DNA of 64,000 bases from CAVSLM01 sp963728895 (GTDB lineage: Bacteria; Pseudomonadota; Gammaproteobacteria; JBBQDK01), in NCBI GenBank assembly GCA_963728895.1, contig CAVSLM010000007.1:496001-560000 (forward strand). Reading direction: 5' to 3'. Of this stretch, positions 15,189-26,732 are shown piece by piece. The notes beneath the pieces are model-generated. The model saw only the letters and a program-made list of their open reading frames with translations. It made no database searches and was not told where the DNA came from. The position numbers were made by a program, and so were the translations under genes. Each line of letters opens with the position of its first letter. Within the stretch, counting starts at the first letter, position 1.

Positions 15189-17816
15189 TCAGTGTATGGT
15201 GCGCATCGCCTCTGCGGGCTCGAACGCTACCGGACTCGTGCCGGGTTCGCCGGTGGCAGCAAGCCCGGCCGTGTGGGCGGTGCCGCCCAGCAGGCCATAC
15301 AAGGTACTCGCGTCCACCGGTTTCACCAGGTGATGGTCGAAGCCCGCCGCGCGGGCGCGGTCGCGATCCTCGGCCTGTCCGTAGCCGGTGATGGCAATGA
15401 GCAATGCATCCTCAAACCCGGGCAGGCTGCGCACGCGGCGCGCGAGCTCATAGCCGTCCATCCCGGGCAAGCCGATATCGAGCAACAGCACGCGCGGGCG
15501 GAAAGCCTGCGCCACCTCCAGCGCCGCAGGTCCGTCGTGCGCGGTACGCACTTCGTGACCCTCGAGCACCAGCATCATCGCCATGCTTTCCGCGGCATCG
15601 ACCAGGTCGTCGACGACCAGGATGCGCGCCGAGGAAACCGCTCCGGCTGCGGCACACTCCGGTGCTGCGGGCTGCTCCGCCTTCCTGAAGCTGGCAACCG
15701 TTGGCAGGCGCACGGTGAACTCGCTGCCCTGTCCGGGTCCCGCACTGCGGGCCTCGACCGTGCCTCCATGCAACTCCACCAGTTTCTTCACCAGAGTCAA
15801 CCCAACGCCCAGACCGCCCTGGTTGCGATCGAGGCCGCGTTCGGCCTGGGTGAACATGTCGAACACGAACGGCAGCAGGTCCGGGGCGATGCCCGCGCCG
15901 TTGTCTGCGACACGGATCAACACCTGGCGTTCCTCGAGCTCGACGCAGAGCCGGATGCGCCCGTTCTCCACCGTATATTTCGCGGCATTCTCCAGGAGAT
16001 TGGAGATCACCTGCGCCAGTCGGATGGCATCCCCGCTCAACCACACTGCATGCGGCGGTCCGCTCACCGACAGCTCATGGCCGCGCGCCTGGATCAGCGG
16101 CAGCACGTTCTCCACGCCGTGCTCGAGTATGGCCGAGAGCTCCACGCGCTCGTTGCGCAGGTCGACCTTGCCCTGGCTGATGCGCGAGATGTCCAGCAGG
16201 TCATCCACCAGGCGCGCCATGTGCTTGACCTGACGATCGATGACCTGGCGCACGTAGATGAGCTGTGGCGTGTCCGACGCAATGCGGCGCATGGTTTCCA
16301 CGCAGCTACTGATCGGCGACAGCGGATTGCGCAGCTCGTGAGACAACGTGGCGATGAACTGGTCCTTGCGCCGTCTCGCCTCTTCGAGCGCCTGCTCCGC
16401 CCGCTTGGTCTCGGAAATGTCGGCGTAGGCTCCGACCCACTTCAGGATGGCACCCTGCTCGTCGGTGACCGGCATGGCCTGGCTGAGATGCCAGCCATAG
16501 GAGCCGTCCGCCTTGCGGGTGCGGTGCTCCATGCGAAACGGTGTACCGGTCGCGACGCAATGCTCCCAACGCGCCAGCACCTGTTGCGCCTCCTCCGGAT
16601 GCAGGCGGCTGGCCCAGTCGGAAGCATCGCCGGCGCACTCGCCGACGTACTCGTACCAGTGGCTGTTGACCCAGTCCCCGCGTCCGTCCGGACCGGTCGT
16701 ATAGACGATCTGTGGCAGCGCCTCGGCGAGCCTGCGGAATCGCTGCTCGCTCTCGCGCAGCGCCGCTTCCACCCGCCGCCGCTCGGTCACGTCCTCCGCC
16801 ACGACATTGACAGCGACGATCTCCCCGGCCTCGCTGCGCAACGGCAGCAGGCTTTGCACGCAGATCTTGGCGACGCCCGGCTGGGCGGGCATCTCGCCTC
16901 GGATTTCCTGATTGAGCAGCGGCCTACCGGTCTGCAGCACATGGCGCATCAGCGGCTCGGCTTCCGCCGCCATGCCGGGGACGGTTTCGCGCAGCGTCCT
17001 GCCGAGATGGGCTTGGACAGGCACACCGGTCAGCTCCGCAAGGCGCTCGTTCACCCGCACGAATCGCAGCTCCCGGTCCAACACGCACAAAGCCACCGGC
17101 GCCGTGGCGTAGATGAACTCGATCTCCTCCAGGTGCCGGCGCAGCGCAGACTCACTCGCCCGGCAGGCGGCCTCGGCCTCCTTGCGCTCGCTCACGTCCA
17201 GCACCGACCCAATGTAGCCGAGGAACCCTCCATCGGCGTCGAAGCGCGGGACCCCGCTTGCGGTTACCCAGCCGTAGGTACCGTCGCCGCGGTACAGGCG
17301 GTGATCGAGGCTGAACGGTTCGCGGCGTACCTGGGCTTCGGAGAAAATGGCCTCGGTGCGGGGGCGATCCTCGATGTGCACCCACTCACGCCACCCCCCG
17401 CCCAGGCCCTGGTCGGGGGCGATCCCGGTGCGCTCACCCCAGCGCCGGTTGAGGAAGGTGCAGCACCCCTCGGCGTCAGTGAGCCAGATCATGGCGGGGA
17501 CCTGATCCACGAGCTGGCGCGCCGCATTCTCGGTCACGGTCTGCTGAGTGCACCGGCGGCGCGTGCCCACGCGTGCCAGGAATCGCGCGTTGCGCTCCAG
17601 CAGCACGGCCAGCAGCGCGCCGCTGGCCACCAGAAACAGCAGCACGTCTAATTCCATGAGCATGAGCACGCCGAGCGCGGCGACGCCAAGCACGGCGGGA
17701 AGGAAGTCTCTCGGCCGAACCTGGCCCCGGAAACCGCCATGAACCGGCGTTAACCGGCGCAGTCGCGCCAGGCGCGACGCCGGTCCCCTCCCCGTGTCCG
17801 CAACCGGATCTTCCAT
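15189..17816 (-). CDS. Hybrid histidine kinase with three PAS domains and C-terminal receiver
   Basis: The 875-residue protein has two close N-terminal membrane segments (about residues 38-72), then three PAS/PAC modules (about 95-215, 230-345 and 355-480; each ends in a PAC-like (L/V)DVSERKEAE-type linker), a HisKA domain with FIATLSHELRNPLSPI, a HATPase domain (NLLENAAKY, ADNGAGIAPDLLP, GGLGVGLTLVKKLVELHGG) and a receiver domain (ILVVDDLVDAAESM, LLLDIGLPGMDG, KPVD). It is a signal-integrating kinase whose receiver probably modulates output or relays to a separate HPt; no cognate HPt or regulator is adjacent. GAAGG precedes the ATG at suitable distance. The signal is unknown. Confidence 0.93.
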   Translation of the reverse strand: MEDPVADTGRGPASRLARLRRLTPVHGGFRGQVRPRDFLPAVLGVAALGVLMLMELDVLLFLVASGALLAVLLERNARFLARVGTRRRCTQQTVTENAARQLVDQVPAMIWLTDAEGCCTFLNRRWGERTGIAPDQGLGGGWREWVHIEDRPRTEAIFSEAQVRREPFSLDHRLYRGDGTYGWVTASGVPRFDADGGFLGYIGSVLDVSERKEAEAACRASESALRRHLEEIEFIYATAPVALCVLDRELRFVRVNERLAELTGVPVQAHLGRTLRETVPGMAAEAEPLMRHVLQTGRPLLNQEIRGEMPAQPGVAKICVQSLLPLRSEAGEIVAVNVVAEDVTERRRVEAALRESEQRFRRLAEALPQIVYTTGPDGRGDWVNSHWYEYVGECAGDASDWASRLHPEEAQQVLARWEHCVATGTPFRMEHRTRKADGSYGWHLSQAMPVTDEQGAILKWVGAYADISETKRAEQALEEARRRKDQFIATLSHELRNPLSPISSCVETMRRIASDTPQLIYVRQVIDRQVKHMARLVDDLLDISRISQGKVDLRNERVELSAILEHGVENVLPLIQARGHELSVSGPPHAVWLSGDAIRLAQVISNLLENAAKYTVENGRIRLCVELEERQVLIRVADNGAGIAPDLLPFVFDMFTQAERGLDRNQGGLGVGLTLVKKLVELHGGTVEARSAGPGQGSEFTVRLPTVASFRKAEQPAAPECAAAGAVSSARILVVDDLVDAAESMAMMLVLEGHEVRTAHDGPAALEVAQAFRPRVLLLDIGLPGMDGYELARRVRSLPGFEDALLIAITGYGQAEDRDRARAAGFDHHLVKPVDASTLYGLLGGTAHTAGLAATGEPGTSPVAFEPAEAMRTIH

Positions 17817-18238
17817 TTTGTCCTTCGCTTCCTGTCAGTTGGCGGGCCTACGCTGGGCCGCGCGAATGGAGGGGTAAGTATAGCCGGTGTTCCCCTTTCC
17901 ACCGGGGCCGGTAAGCGCTTCGTCCAAAGTTGCGGATTGCGGCCCGCCGCCGAACCACCGCAATTGCTATGGAGCTCCGAGACCCTGCTCGGTTCCGCGC
18001 CGCAGGGGGGTGCGCGATGCGGAGCCCACGTCCGGGAACACCTGCGCGCGACCGGAGATGCGCAGGTACGGGACGGTCAGACGTAGTCCGGATGGCATTT
18101 GCCGACACCAGTGTGAGCGTCGGTGCGCACTGGAGCACCGGCGACTACGGCCTGGATCAGTCGACTGCCTCCCGTCCATCATGGAGGTCTTCTTTGCTCA
18201 GCGACGCTTTGGGCGTTCGAGCCGGGGGCCGTGCAGGA
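17817..18238. other. Intergenic region with a possible 5' fragment of an outer-membrane protein gene
   Basis: No complete gene is present. On the plus strand at about 18092-18160 the translation reads MAFADTSVSVGAHWSTGDYG, which looks like the start of an outer-membrane beta-barrel protein, but the barrel does not continue. It may be a decayed gene fragment. Confidence 0.3.
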
Positions 18239-20584
18239 TCAGGACGGCTCCGCAGCGGTCGTTCGATCTCCGGCCGGGGACTCGACCATCGGGTGGTGGA
18301 CTTCGGGTCGTGTCAGCTGCGGCCGGACGGTCTCCGGACGCACCACTTCCACACGTGCAATCTCGGGACGCGAGCTCTCCGGGCGCGTGACCTCGGGACG
18401 CGTGAGTTCGAGTCGCGCGACCCGCGGGCGTGTCACTTCCGGACGTCCCACCTCCGCGCACGCCGGCTCGGGTCGCGAGATCCCCGCGCGGCCGACCTCG
18501 GTTCGCGCCGCTTGCGGCCGCGGCGCCTGCGGGCGCGGCGCTTCGACCCGCGTCAGCTGCTGGGACGCGAGGTCCGCCGGAGGCACCATCACCGATCGAC
18601 GCGATTGTGGCCGGCTCGCCGCCGGCCCGGCCCCACGGGACGGGGACGCGGCGCCGGCGAGTTTCGGTATTCCGGTCTCGGGACGGGTGAGCGTACTCGG
18701 TCTATGCGGCTCGCCGGGTGCGATTGCCTCGATCATGGCGCTATCCAGCAGGGCCGTGGTCTGCGGTCGCGGTGCCCAAGTGGCAGCATCCTGCGAGGCG
18801 CGCTTCGGCGCGCGCTGCGCCATCGCCGGCTCGCTGTGCGGCTGGGCGCTCTTCCCGTTGCTGCGCAGGGCCGCCCGCAGCTGAGGACGCTCCACGTCCG
18901 GCAGCATGCCGCGCGAGGGTCGTGGCAATGGGGACGATTCAGGGAGTTGCGCCCGCGTGTCCACCAGCCTGAGGCGCAGTCCGAAGCCCGCACCGGCGGC
19001 TTGCGAGGCCGGCCGTCCCGGCCAGGCGCGCGGCACCCCTTGCGCAAACGCCGTTGCCGGATCCGCTCGCAAAGATTCGCCGGGCGTCGTTGCGGCAGCC
19101 GGCGTGTGCGCCGGTACCGATTGCTGCGCCGGCGCGCGGGCCGGATCCGCCCTCGCGAGGGTCAGGATCATCCCCGAAGGCACCGCCGTTGTCCGCGCTG
19201 CCGCGGAGCGCGGCGCGGCGTGAGGCCCTGTGGCGAAGGGCTGCGCCTTGTGCGCGCTCGCCTGCGCCCGCCGCGGTCCGGTCAGACCGGGCGAACCGCC
19301 CGCGCCAGCCGGTTGCCGGATTGCATTCCCCGAGGCCCACGTCTCGTAATTGAGCATCGCCCTACGGTCCGTGTTCCACTCGTGCTTGCCCACGCCGGCC
19401 GGCGGCGTGCGCCAAATGGTTCCGGCGTCGATGTTCGTCGCCCCGCTCCCGACTTCAGGGGATGCGAGCAGGTTGCGATGCACGCCCTGCATGTCGGTGA
19501 CCCACACGGCGGCCATCAGCGCGATGCCGAGGAAGGCCGACCCGCCGACGTACCGTACCGTCTGCCGGCCACTTGAATGGGCCGAGCGCGCGGGCGCGGC
19601 CGCAGCAGTAACACCGGCCTCGCCCGATTGCACTCCGGCCCGCCCCTCTGCGGACCCGCAACCGGGATCGTGCAGGCACCGCTTGTGCCTGCGTGCGCGC
19701 AGGGCGGGCGCCGACCGCACGCTCACATGCACGGCGGCGACGCGGCGCGCGCCGGGCATGCGCAACCGCGCGATGGCCGCGGGTGCGACGGGCACCGGCA
19801 CGACCATCTCCTCGTCCTGCAGTTGCATCCAGGCGGCGTGCACTTCCGGCGCATCGAATTCGTGCAGCCCCTCCGCGATACCGAGCAGCATCACGCGGCG
19901 GCACAGAAGATTGACGCTGCGCGGAACGCCTTTGCTCAGCCGGTAGACAGCCCTTAAAGCCCCTGGCGTGAGGCGCGGATCACCCTGCCAGCCCGCGCAG
20001 CGCAGGCGGTGCTGGATATAGAGTGCCGTCTCCTGCTCATCGAGCACCTGCAACTCGCACACCGAGGCAATCTGGCCCAGCGGCGCGGCGACTTCGGGGG
20101 CGCCCGCCAGGAGGATCTGTAGCCACGGCCGCGCGCCGCCTCCGACCCGGGCGCAGAGCGCCACCACCACTGCCAGCGAACCGAAGCAAAGCTCGTGCGC
20201 CTCATCGATCGCGAGCACGCAACGTTGCCGTCGAGTGCGCAGATGCGTTTCGAGTCGACCCAACAGGTCGGCAAGGCCGGCGCCCTGGCAGGACACACCA
20301 AGCTCCTGCGCGAAGGCGCACAACAGATCGCGGGGCTCGAGCCGCGAGCTTGCCATCTTCACGCACACGGCCTCGCGGTCCAGCAACCTCGCGCGCAGTT
20401 CGTGCAGCATGAGGGTCTTGCCGACGCCCGGCAGGCCCGTGATCGCGAGAAGCTGGGCCTCGCCCTCCAGGGCCTCCTCCAGGCGAGCAAGCACATTGCG
20501 GTAGCCGCGATGAGGGTATCGGAACGCACAGTCGGGGACGAGGCCAAACGGGTCGCGTTGCAGGTTCGAAAAGGCGTGGTACAT
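18239..20584 (-). CDS. GspA/ExeA-like AAA ATPase with transmembrane helix and peptide-repeat tail
   Basis: The N-terminal 250 residues are an ExeA/GspA-type AAA module: MYHAF(S)xLQRDPFGLVPD start, Walker A GLPGVGKT (residues 50-57), Walker B VLAIDEAHEL (123-132) and sensor region KGVPRSVNLLCRRVMLL. A single membrane helix (about 344-364) follows a basic linker. The last 410 residues are low-complexity Ala/Pro/Arg, ending in about 20 copies of a five-residue motif of the type (T/A)RPE(V/I). GspA-like ATPases help place secretin complexes through the peptidoglycan; here the usual peptidoglycan-binding domain is replaced by the repeat tail. AGGAG precedes ATG 20584. No secretion genes are adjacent. 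The 781-residue length is longer than ExeA (about 550). Confidence 0.82.
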   Translation of the reverse strand: MYHAFSNLQRDPFGLVPDCAFRYPHRGYRNVLARLEEALEGEAQLLAITGLPGVGKTLMLHELRARLLDREAVCVKMASSRLEPRDLLCAFAQELGVSCQGAGLADLLGRLETHLRTRRQRCVLAIDEAHELCFGSLAVVVALCARVGGGARPWLQILLAGAPEVAAPLGQIASVCELQVLDEQETALYIQHRLRCAGWQGDPRLTPGALRAVYRLSKGVPRSVNLLCRRVMLLGIAEGLHEFDAPEVHAAWMQLQDEEMVVPVPVAPAAIARLRMPGARRVAAVHVSVRSAPALRARRHKRCLHDPGCGSAEGRAGVQSGEAGVTAAAAPARSAHSSGRQTVRYVGGSAFLGIALMAAVWVTDMQGVHRNLLASPEVGSGATNIDAGTIWRTPPAGVGKHEWNTDRRAMLNYETWASGNAIRQPAGAGGSPGLTGPRRAQASAHKAQPFATGPHAAPRSAAARTTAVPSGMILTLARADPARAPAQQSVPAHTPAAATTPGESLRADPATAFAQGVPRAWPGRPASQAAGAGFGLRLRLVDTRAQLPESSPLPRPSRGMLPDVERPQLRAALRSNGKSAQPHSEPAMAQRAPKRASQDAATWAPRPQTTALLDSAMIEAIAPGEPHRPSTLTRPETGIPKLAGAASPSRGAGPAASRPQSRRSVMVPPADLASQQLTRVEAPRPQAPRPQAARTEVGRAGISRPEPACAEVGRPEVTRPRVARLELTRPEVTRPESSRPEIARVEVVRPETVRPQLTRPEVHHPMVESPAGDRTTAAEPS

Positions 20585-20828
20585 CGCCAGCTCCTGTCGG
20601 GCGGGATGTCGAAGCCGCGCGGATCCCCCCCTCTTCAACGCCCGCGCAGCCCTTGAATTACAGTCCCTAGAAGCACAGTCCCTCGAAGCACCGGGTGGAT
20701 GGATTCTACCAGCGCCCGACCCTTCCGCCGCTGCAATCCCGCACCCCTCGTCACAGCGCACGCTGCACGCCCTGGGCTCCTCCCCGGACAATCGCCCGCG
20801 CCGTCGACTCCTCAAGGTAATGGTAGAT

Positions 20829-20855
20829 GGCCGCCCGGCATTTGCCCGGGCGGCC
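20829..20855. other. Hairpin in the divergent region 20585-21005
   Basis: GGCCGCCCGG and CCGGGCGGCC form a perfect 10-bp stem with a 7-base loop in the 420-bp gap between the divergent GspA-like and HD-GYP genes. No U-tract. I see no other structure or gene in that gap. Confidence 0.45.
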
Positions 20856-21005
20856 CCGAGGCGAATGGCGCCCCCGTGTGGAAAACGGCCGGCGGGCGTC
20901 GTCAAGTCGCCGTGTTCGCTGCCGAAACCGTCCCCACGCAGCGCGGCCAGGAGTGGTGCGGTCCCCAGGGATCCCGACAGATCTGCGACTCATCCCCAGA
21001 CCCAC

Positions 21006-22256
21006 ATGTCCATCAACAAAGTCATGATCGGCGTAGGTGAAATCAAGCTCGGCATGTTCGTGTGCGAGCTCGACCGGCCGTGGCTGGAAACCCCGTTCGC
21101 ATTTCAGGGTTTTCGAGTGCTGCGCGTCGAGGACGTGCAGAAGCTGCGCGAACTGTGCGAGTACGTGTACGTAGACGTGGAGAAGAGTCTGGTGCTCGCC
21201 CCGGGCGCGGCTGGCAGCGCGCCGCCCTCGCCGTCCTCCGACCGACCCAAAGGGGGAATGATCTATCGCGTCACCTCGGCCCTGGAGGAAGAAATCCGCA
21301 CCGCCAGCGAGATCCGCTCGGCGAGTCGCATCCGCATCGACGAGGTGTTCGACGACATCGTGCACGGGCGCACCATCGATATGCAAGGGGTGAAGCAGAC
21401 CGTCAACACCGTGGTGGATGGCATCATCCGCAACCCTGACGCCCACCTGTGCCTGACCCATCTGAAGAAGCGCGACGAGTACACCGCACAGCATTCCATC
21501 AACGTCTGTGTCCTGGCGCTGGCCCTCGGCCGGCACCTGGGCCTGTCGCGCGACGAGCTGACCGTACTGGGAGTCGGCGCTCTGCTGCACGACATCGGGA
21601 AGCTCAAAACCCCACTGGAAGTGCTCAACAAGCCCGGCAGACTGACGGATGAAGAGTTCACGCTCATGAAGCAGCATCCTACCCACGGCCGCATGCTGCT
21701 CGAGCGCTTCTACGACCTGCCGGCCGACGCCCTGGATATGGCGTTCTCGCACCACGAGCGCATCGCCGGCACCGGTTACCCGCGCGGACTGGAGGCGAAG
21801 GAGATCTCTTTCTGGAGCAAGCTGGTCGCCATCGTCGACGTCTACGATGCCATCACCAGCGAACGCTGCTACCACAAGGGTGCATCGCCTACCGAAGCCC
21901 TGACCCGGATGTACAGCTCGCGCCTGACCGACTTCGATCCGGAGCTCCTCGAGCAGTTCATCCAGTGCGTGGGCATCTATCCCGCGGGCACTCTGGTCGA
22001 GCTCAGCAGCGGGGAAGTGGGCGTGGTCATTGCCGCCAATGCGAAGGCACGGCTGCGCCCCAAAGTGTCGCTGGTCCTCGATCGCAACAAGCGCCCCTAC
22101 TTCCCGAGCCGCATCATGGACCTGGCGAGCGCTGGCGGCGAGGGCGGGGGCGACACCATTCGCGCCGTGCTCGCGCCCGGGGCCTACAACATCGACACCC
22201 AGGAACAGATCGCGCAGATCGGACAGGCAAGCCTGCGCAGGCAGGGATCGGGCTAA
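21006..22256 (+). CDS. HD-GYP domain c-di-GMP phosphodiesterase with DUF3391
   Basis: The 416-residue protein has an N-terminal DUF3391 domain (about residues 5-125, IGVGEIKLGMFVCELDRPWLETPF) and an HD-GYP domain (about 145-330) with all signature elements: KKRDEYTAQHS, LLHDIGKLKTP, KQHPTHG, HHERIAGTGYPRGL and VDVYDAITSERCY. It should hydrolyse cyclic di-GMP, lowering the signal that promotes sessile growth. A C-terminal extension (350-416) is usual for the DUF3391 group. The ATG at 21006 begins the recognisable domain; the frame is open upstream, but without homology or ribosome-binding site. It is monocistronic, with a hairpin just past the stop. Confidence 0.93.
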   Translation: MSINKVMIGVGEIKLGMFVCELDRPWLETPFAFQGFRVLRVEDVQKLRELCEYVYVDVEKSLVLAPGAAGSAPPSPSSDRPKGGMIYRVTSALEEEIRTASEIRSASRIRIDEVFDDIVHGRTIDMQGVKQTVNTVVDGIIRNPDAHLCLTHLKKRDEYTAQHSINVCVLALALGRHLGLSRDELTVLGVGALLHDIGKLKTPLEVLNKPGRLTDEEFTLMKQHPTHGRMLLERFYDLPADALDMAFSHHERIAGTGYPRGLEAKEISFWSKLVAIVDVYDAITSERCYHKGASPTEALTRMYSSRLTDFDPELLEQFIQCVGIYPAGTLVELSSGEVGVVIAANAKARLRPKVSLVLDRNKRPYFPSRIMDLASAGGEGGGDTIRAVLAPGAYNIDTQEQIAQIGQASLRRQGSG

Positions 22257-22274
22257 CGCTCATGGTGGTTGCCG

Positions 22275-22307
22275 CCACCCCAAAGGATGAAAGAGACTTT
22301 GGGGTGG
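22275..22307 (+). terminator. Hairpin after the HD-GYP gene
   Basis: CCACCCCAAAG (22275-22285) and CTTTGGGGTGG (22297-22307) pair perfectly over 11 bp with an 11-base loop, 18 bases past the stop. GCCG/GGC flanks may extend the stem. No clear U-tract. Confidence 0.55.
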
Positions 22308-22900
22308 AAGGTGGCGGGTAGAGGTCGTAAAAAGTTTTGGCGGCTTGACCCCGCGGCTAACCCCCATATCTCACCCGGCGGCAGCAGATTGGCCTGTGCC
22401 ACTAGCCGAGCCCTGCGCCCAGCATCCGGGATCCCGGCGAGGTGTGCGGGAAAAACCTCCTTCCCCGCCGGCCGCGCAACCATTCCGGCGACGGCCGAAC
22501 GCGAAATCACTCTGGCAATTTACCCAACGTCAGCTGCCCGCCGTTGCGTGGGGCGGGCGTTGCGTATAGCATCTGGCTCCCTGAGCAGGGCGGGTGCCAT
22601 GTGCATTCCATGCCGCCGGTGCCGCCTGCCAGGTTCGAGCCGCTTCTGCCCCAGCTGCCACCAGAGCAGCGTCCGGTAGGAAGCGGGACACGCCTACACC
22701 GGCTCGATGCGCAGCCTTGCTGCGCACGGCAGGACAGCGCCAGGACGGCCACTCTGCCAGGCAGGACAGGCCGTGTCCTTCGAGCGGGATTCCGGCCGCA
22801 TCCCCGATCACCAGCACATTCCGTGTGACGCGAGCGGCAACAAATGGCAGCGATCACCGGCGGCATGGTCTGCCGCCGGCCGTTCAGATGAGGAAGCGGC
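22308..22900 (+). other. Region before the V-ATPase operon with cysteine-rich short frames
   Basis: There is no complete gene. A 26-codon plus-strand frame at about 22601-22681 reads MCIPCRRC...RFCPSCHQ, like the start of a zinc-ribbon protein. At about 22750-22830 another frame contains CQAG...DHQHIPCDASG, a second Cys/His pattern. They could be parts of one small zinc-binding gene broken by frame changes like those in the adjacent V-ATPase genes, but the match is weak. Confidence 0.3.
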
Positions 22901-24257
<1,357 letters not shown>

Positions 24258-24317
24258 CGACGCACGGGTGGCCTGAGGTGCGCGTGATGCCGGTTGCGAG
24301 ACAGCGGGCACTGACTC

Positions 24318-24925
24318 GTGGCCCGTCTCTCGCTCAACAAATCCTCGCTCTCCAGGCAGACCCGGCAGCTGAAGACCTTCGAGCGCTTCCTGCCGTCGCT
24401 GGATCTCAAGCGCAAGCAGTTGATGGCGGAGCGCACGCGCGCCCAGGACCGCGTGCGTGAAACCCAAGCGGAAATCGCCGCGCTGCGCGTCGCGCGTGGC
24501 CGCCCAGCTTCCCATGCTGGCCAATCACGAGATCGAGCTTCCCGACCTGGTGCAGCTGCGCCGGTCCACCTCGGCGAGGAAAACGTGGTGGGCGCACGGC
24601 TGCCGACGCTGGAGCGGGTGGAGCTGCAGGTGCGCGCCTACGGCTATCTGGTCAAGCCGCACTGGGTGGACCGGCTCAGCGAGGAGATCTCGCACGATGC
24701 TCAGGCTGCGCGCCCGACTCGCCGTGGAGCGACGGCGCAGCGCGCTGCTCGAGGAGGCGGTGCGCAAGGTCACGCAGCGCGTCAACCTGTTCGAAAAGGT
24801 GCTGATCCCGCGTGCCCGGGAGCAACATCAAGCGCATCCGCATCTATCTTTCCGATGCCGAGCGCGCCGCGGTGGTGCGTTCCAAGATTGCCAAGCGCAA
24901 GTATGTCCTGAGGGTGGGCGCATGA
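24318..24925 (+). CDS. ntpD: V-type ATPase subunit D (four frame breaks)
   Basis: The central-stalk subunit is recognisable across all three plus-strand frames. MARLSLNKSSLSRQTRQLKTF (GTG start 24318) runs to about 24490; VAAQLPMLANHEIELPDLVQLRR continues to about 24565; VHLGEENVVGARLPTLERVELQV to about 24693; LRLRARLAVERRRSALLEEAV to about 24819; and SNIKRIRIYLSDAERAAVVRSKIAKRKY to the TGA at 24923-24925. Rejoined, it is a roughly 200-residue coiled-coil rotor shaft that couples ATP hydrolysis to the membrane ring. The stop overlaps the ntpI ATG by four bases. Breaks fall at short G/C runs. As written, no functional subunit could be made. Confidence 0.8.
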
Positions 24926-26732
24926 GCATCGTGCGCCTGAGGAAGCTCACGCTGGCGGGGCTCCTGCAGGAGAAGGAAAGCGTCCTCGACGCCCTGCAGG
25001 CGCTGGGCTGCCTGCACCTGCTCTCGCTCGCCGCCGTGCCGCGCGAGCCCGAGGCCACGCCTCCCGAGCATGCGGTCGGCGCGCGCCAGGCCCTGCGCTA
25101 CCTCGGCGACGTGGCGGACAAGCGCCGCCAGGTGCGCAGCGAAGAGCAGTTCGACATGGCGGACATGCTGGCGCAGGTGCTCGCCAACCAGGACGCGCTG
25201 CGCGCGGCCACCGACCGGCGCGACGATCTGGTCCAGCACATCGAGGCACTGGAGCCCTGGGGCGAGTTCCACTTCCCCGGCCCCGATGCGCTGGCCGGAC
25301 GCAAGCTGTGGTTCTACATCGTTCCGGAACGTCAGATGCGGCTGCTTGCCGGGCTGGAGCTGCCCTGGCAGGTGGTGCACAAGGACAATCGCCAGTCCTG
25401 GGTGGTGGTGATCGATTCCGAGGAGCCGCCGCGCGAGGCCCTGCCCGTGCCACGTGCCCACACCGGCGCACTGAGCCTCAGCCAGCTGCGCCGAAAGCTC
25501 GAGCAGACCGAGCTTGACCATCGAGGATCTCGAAGCCGAACGCCAGGCGCTGACGCGCTGGATCTATCTCATCTCCAGCCATCTGGCGCGCGCCGAGGAC
25601 CAGGCCGCGCTGCGTCACGCCGGGGCCCAGACGCTGGATACCGAAGAGCTGTTCCTGGTGCAGGGCTGGGTCGCCGCCGATCGCGTCCAGGAGGTCACCG
25701 CACTGGCCGAGACGCACGGTCTCGCCCTGCTGCTCGAGGACCCGCAGCCGGAGGATCAGCCGCCCACGCTGCTCGAGAACCCGGAGGCGGTATCGGCCGG
25801 CGAGGACCTGGTGGCGTTCTACCAGATGCCCGCCTACGGCACCTGGGATCCCTCGCGCATGGTATTTCTGTCCTTCGCCGTGTTCTTCGCCATGATCCTC
25901 TCCGACGCCGGCTACGCCGCCGTGCTTGGCGTGCTGCTCGGCCGCGTTCTGGCGGCGCCTGGGACAGAGCGCGGCCGGGCGGCGCCTGCGCGTGCTGAGC
26001 GCAGTGCTGGTCGGCGGCTCACTCGCGTGGGGCGTGCTGGTGGGCAGCTACTTCGGCGTGGCGCCTGCACCGGACAGCTTCTGGGGCCGCGCCAGGGTGC
26101 TCGAGGTGGGAAACTTCGACACCATGATGAAACTCTCGGTGAGCATCGGCGTGCTGCACCTGGTGCTTGCCAACGCCGAGCAGGCGTGGCTCAACCGGGG
26201 ACGCGTCGCCATGGGCGCTCCCCTGGGCTGGATTGCGGCGCTGCTGCGGGCGGACTCGCAATGTGGCTGGGCGCGACGCCCGGGGCGCCGGCCTGGATGG
26301 TACCCGGCGGGCGCTGGGCCATCGCGCTGCGGGCTGGTCGCGGTGTTCGCCTTCAGCAGCGGGCGCGCGGTGCGTGACCTGCGCAGCGGCGTGCTGCGGG
26401 TGCTGGACGGTCTTCAGGCGCTCACCAACGTCACCCGGGTGTTCGGCGACGTGCTCTCCTATCTGCGTCTGTTTGCCCTGGGACTGGCGTCGGCCTCGCT
26501 CGCGCTCACCTTCAACAACCTGGCACGCGAGGCGAGCTCGGTACAGGGGCTGGGTCTGCTGTTCGCACTGCTGATCCTGTTGGTCGGACATGTGCTCAAC
26601 CTGGCGCTCAGCCTGATGAGCGGCGTGGTGCACGGGCTGCGTCTCAACTACATCGAGTTCTACAATTGGGCGCTGTCCGGCGAGGGCTACGCGTTCCGAC
26701 CGTTCAAGAAGAGGGAGTCCGATCATGAATGA
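24922..26732 (+). CDS. ntpI: V-type ATPase subunit I (four frame breaks)
   Basis: The membrane stator subunit (a-subunit homologue) begins MSIVRLRKLTLAGLLQEKESVLDAL and has a cytoplasmic N-terminal half with coiled coils, then about seven membrane helices (MVFLSFAVFFAMILSDAGYAAVLGV, VLVGGSLAWGVLVGSYFG, DVLSYLRLFALGLASASLALTF and LGLLFALLILLVGHVLNLALSLM). The essential Arg of the a-subunit is in SYLRLFALG. The frame changes at about 25514, 25946, 26248 and 26331; each side reads cleanly as subunit I. Its end, HGLRLNYIEFYNWALSGEGYAFRPFKK, overlaps the ntpK start by 8 bases. Rejoined length is about 600 residues, normal for the family. Confidence 0.82.

Noticed and set aside
15090..17651. 853-codon plus-strand frame across the hybrid kinase
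   Set aside because: Shadow of the PAS/histidine kinase on the minus strand; its sequence lacks any domain signature.
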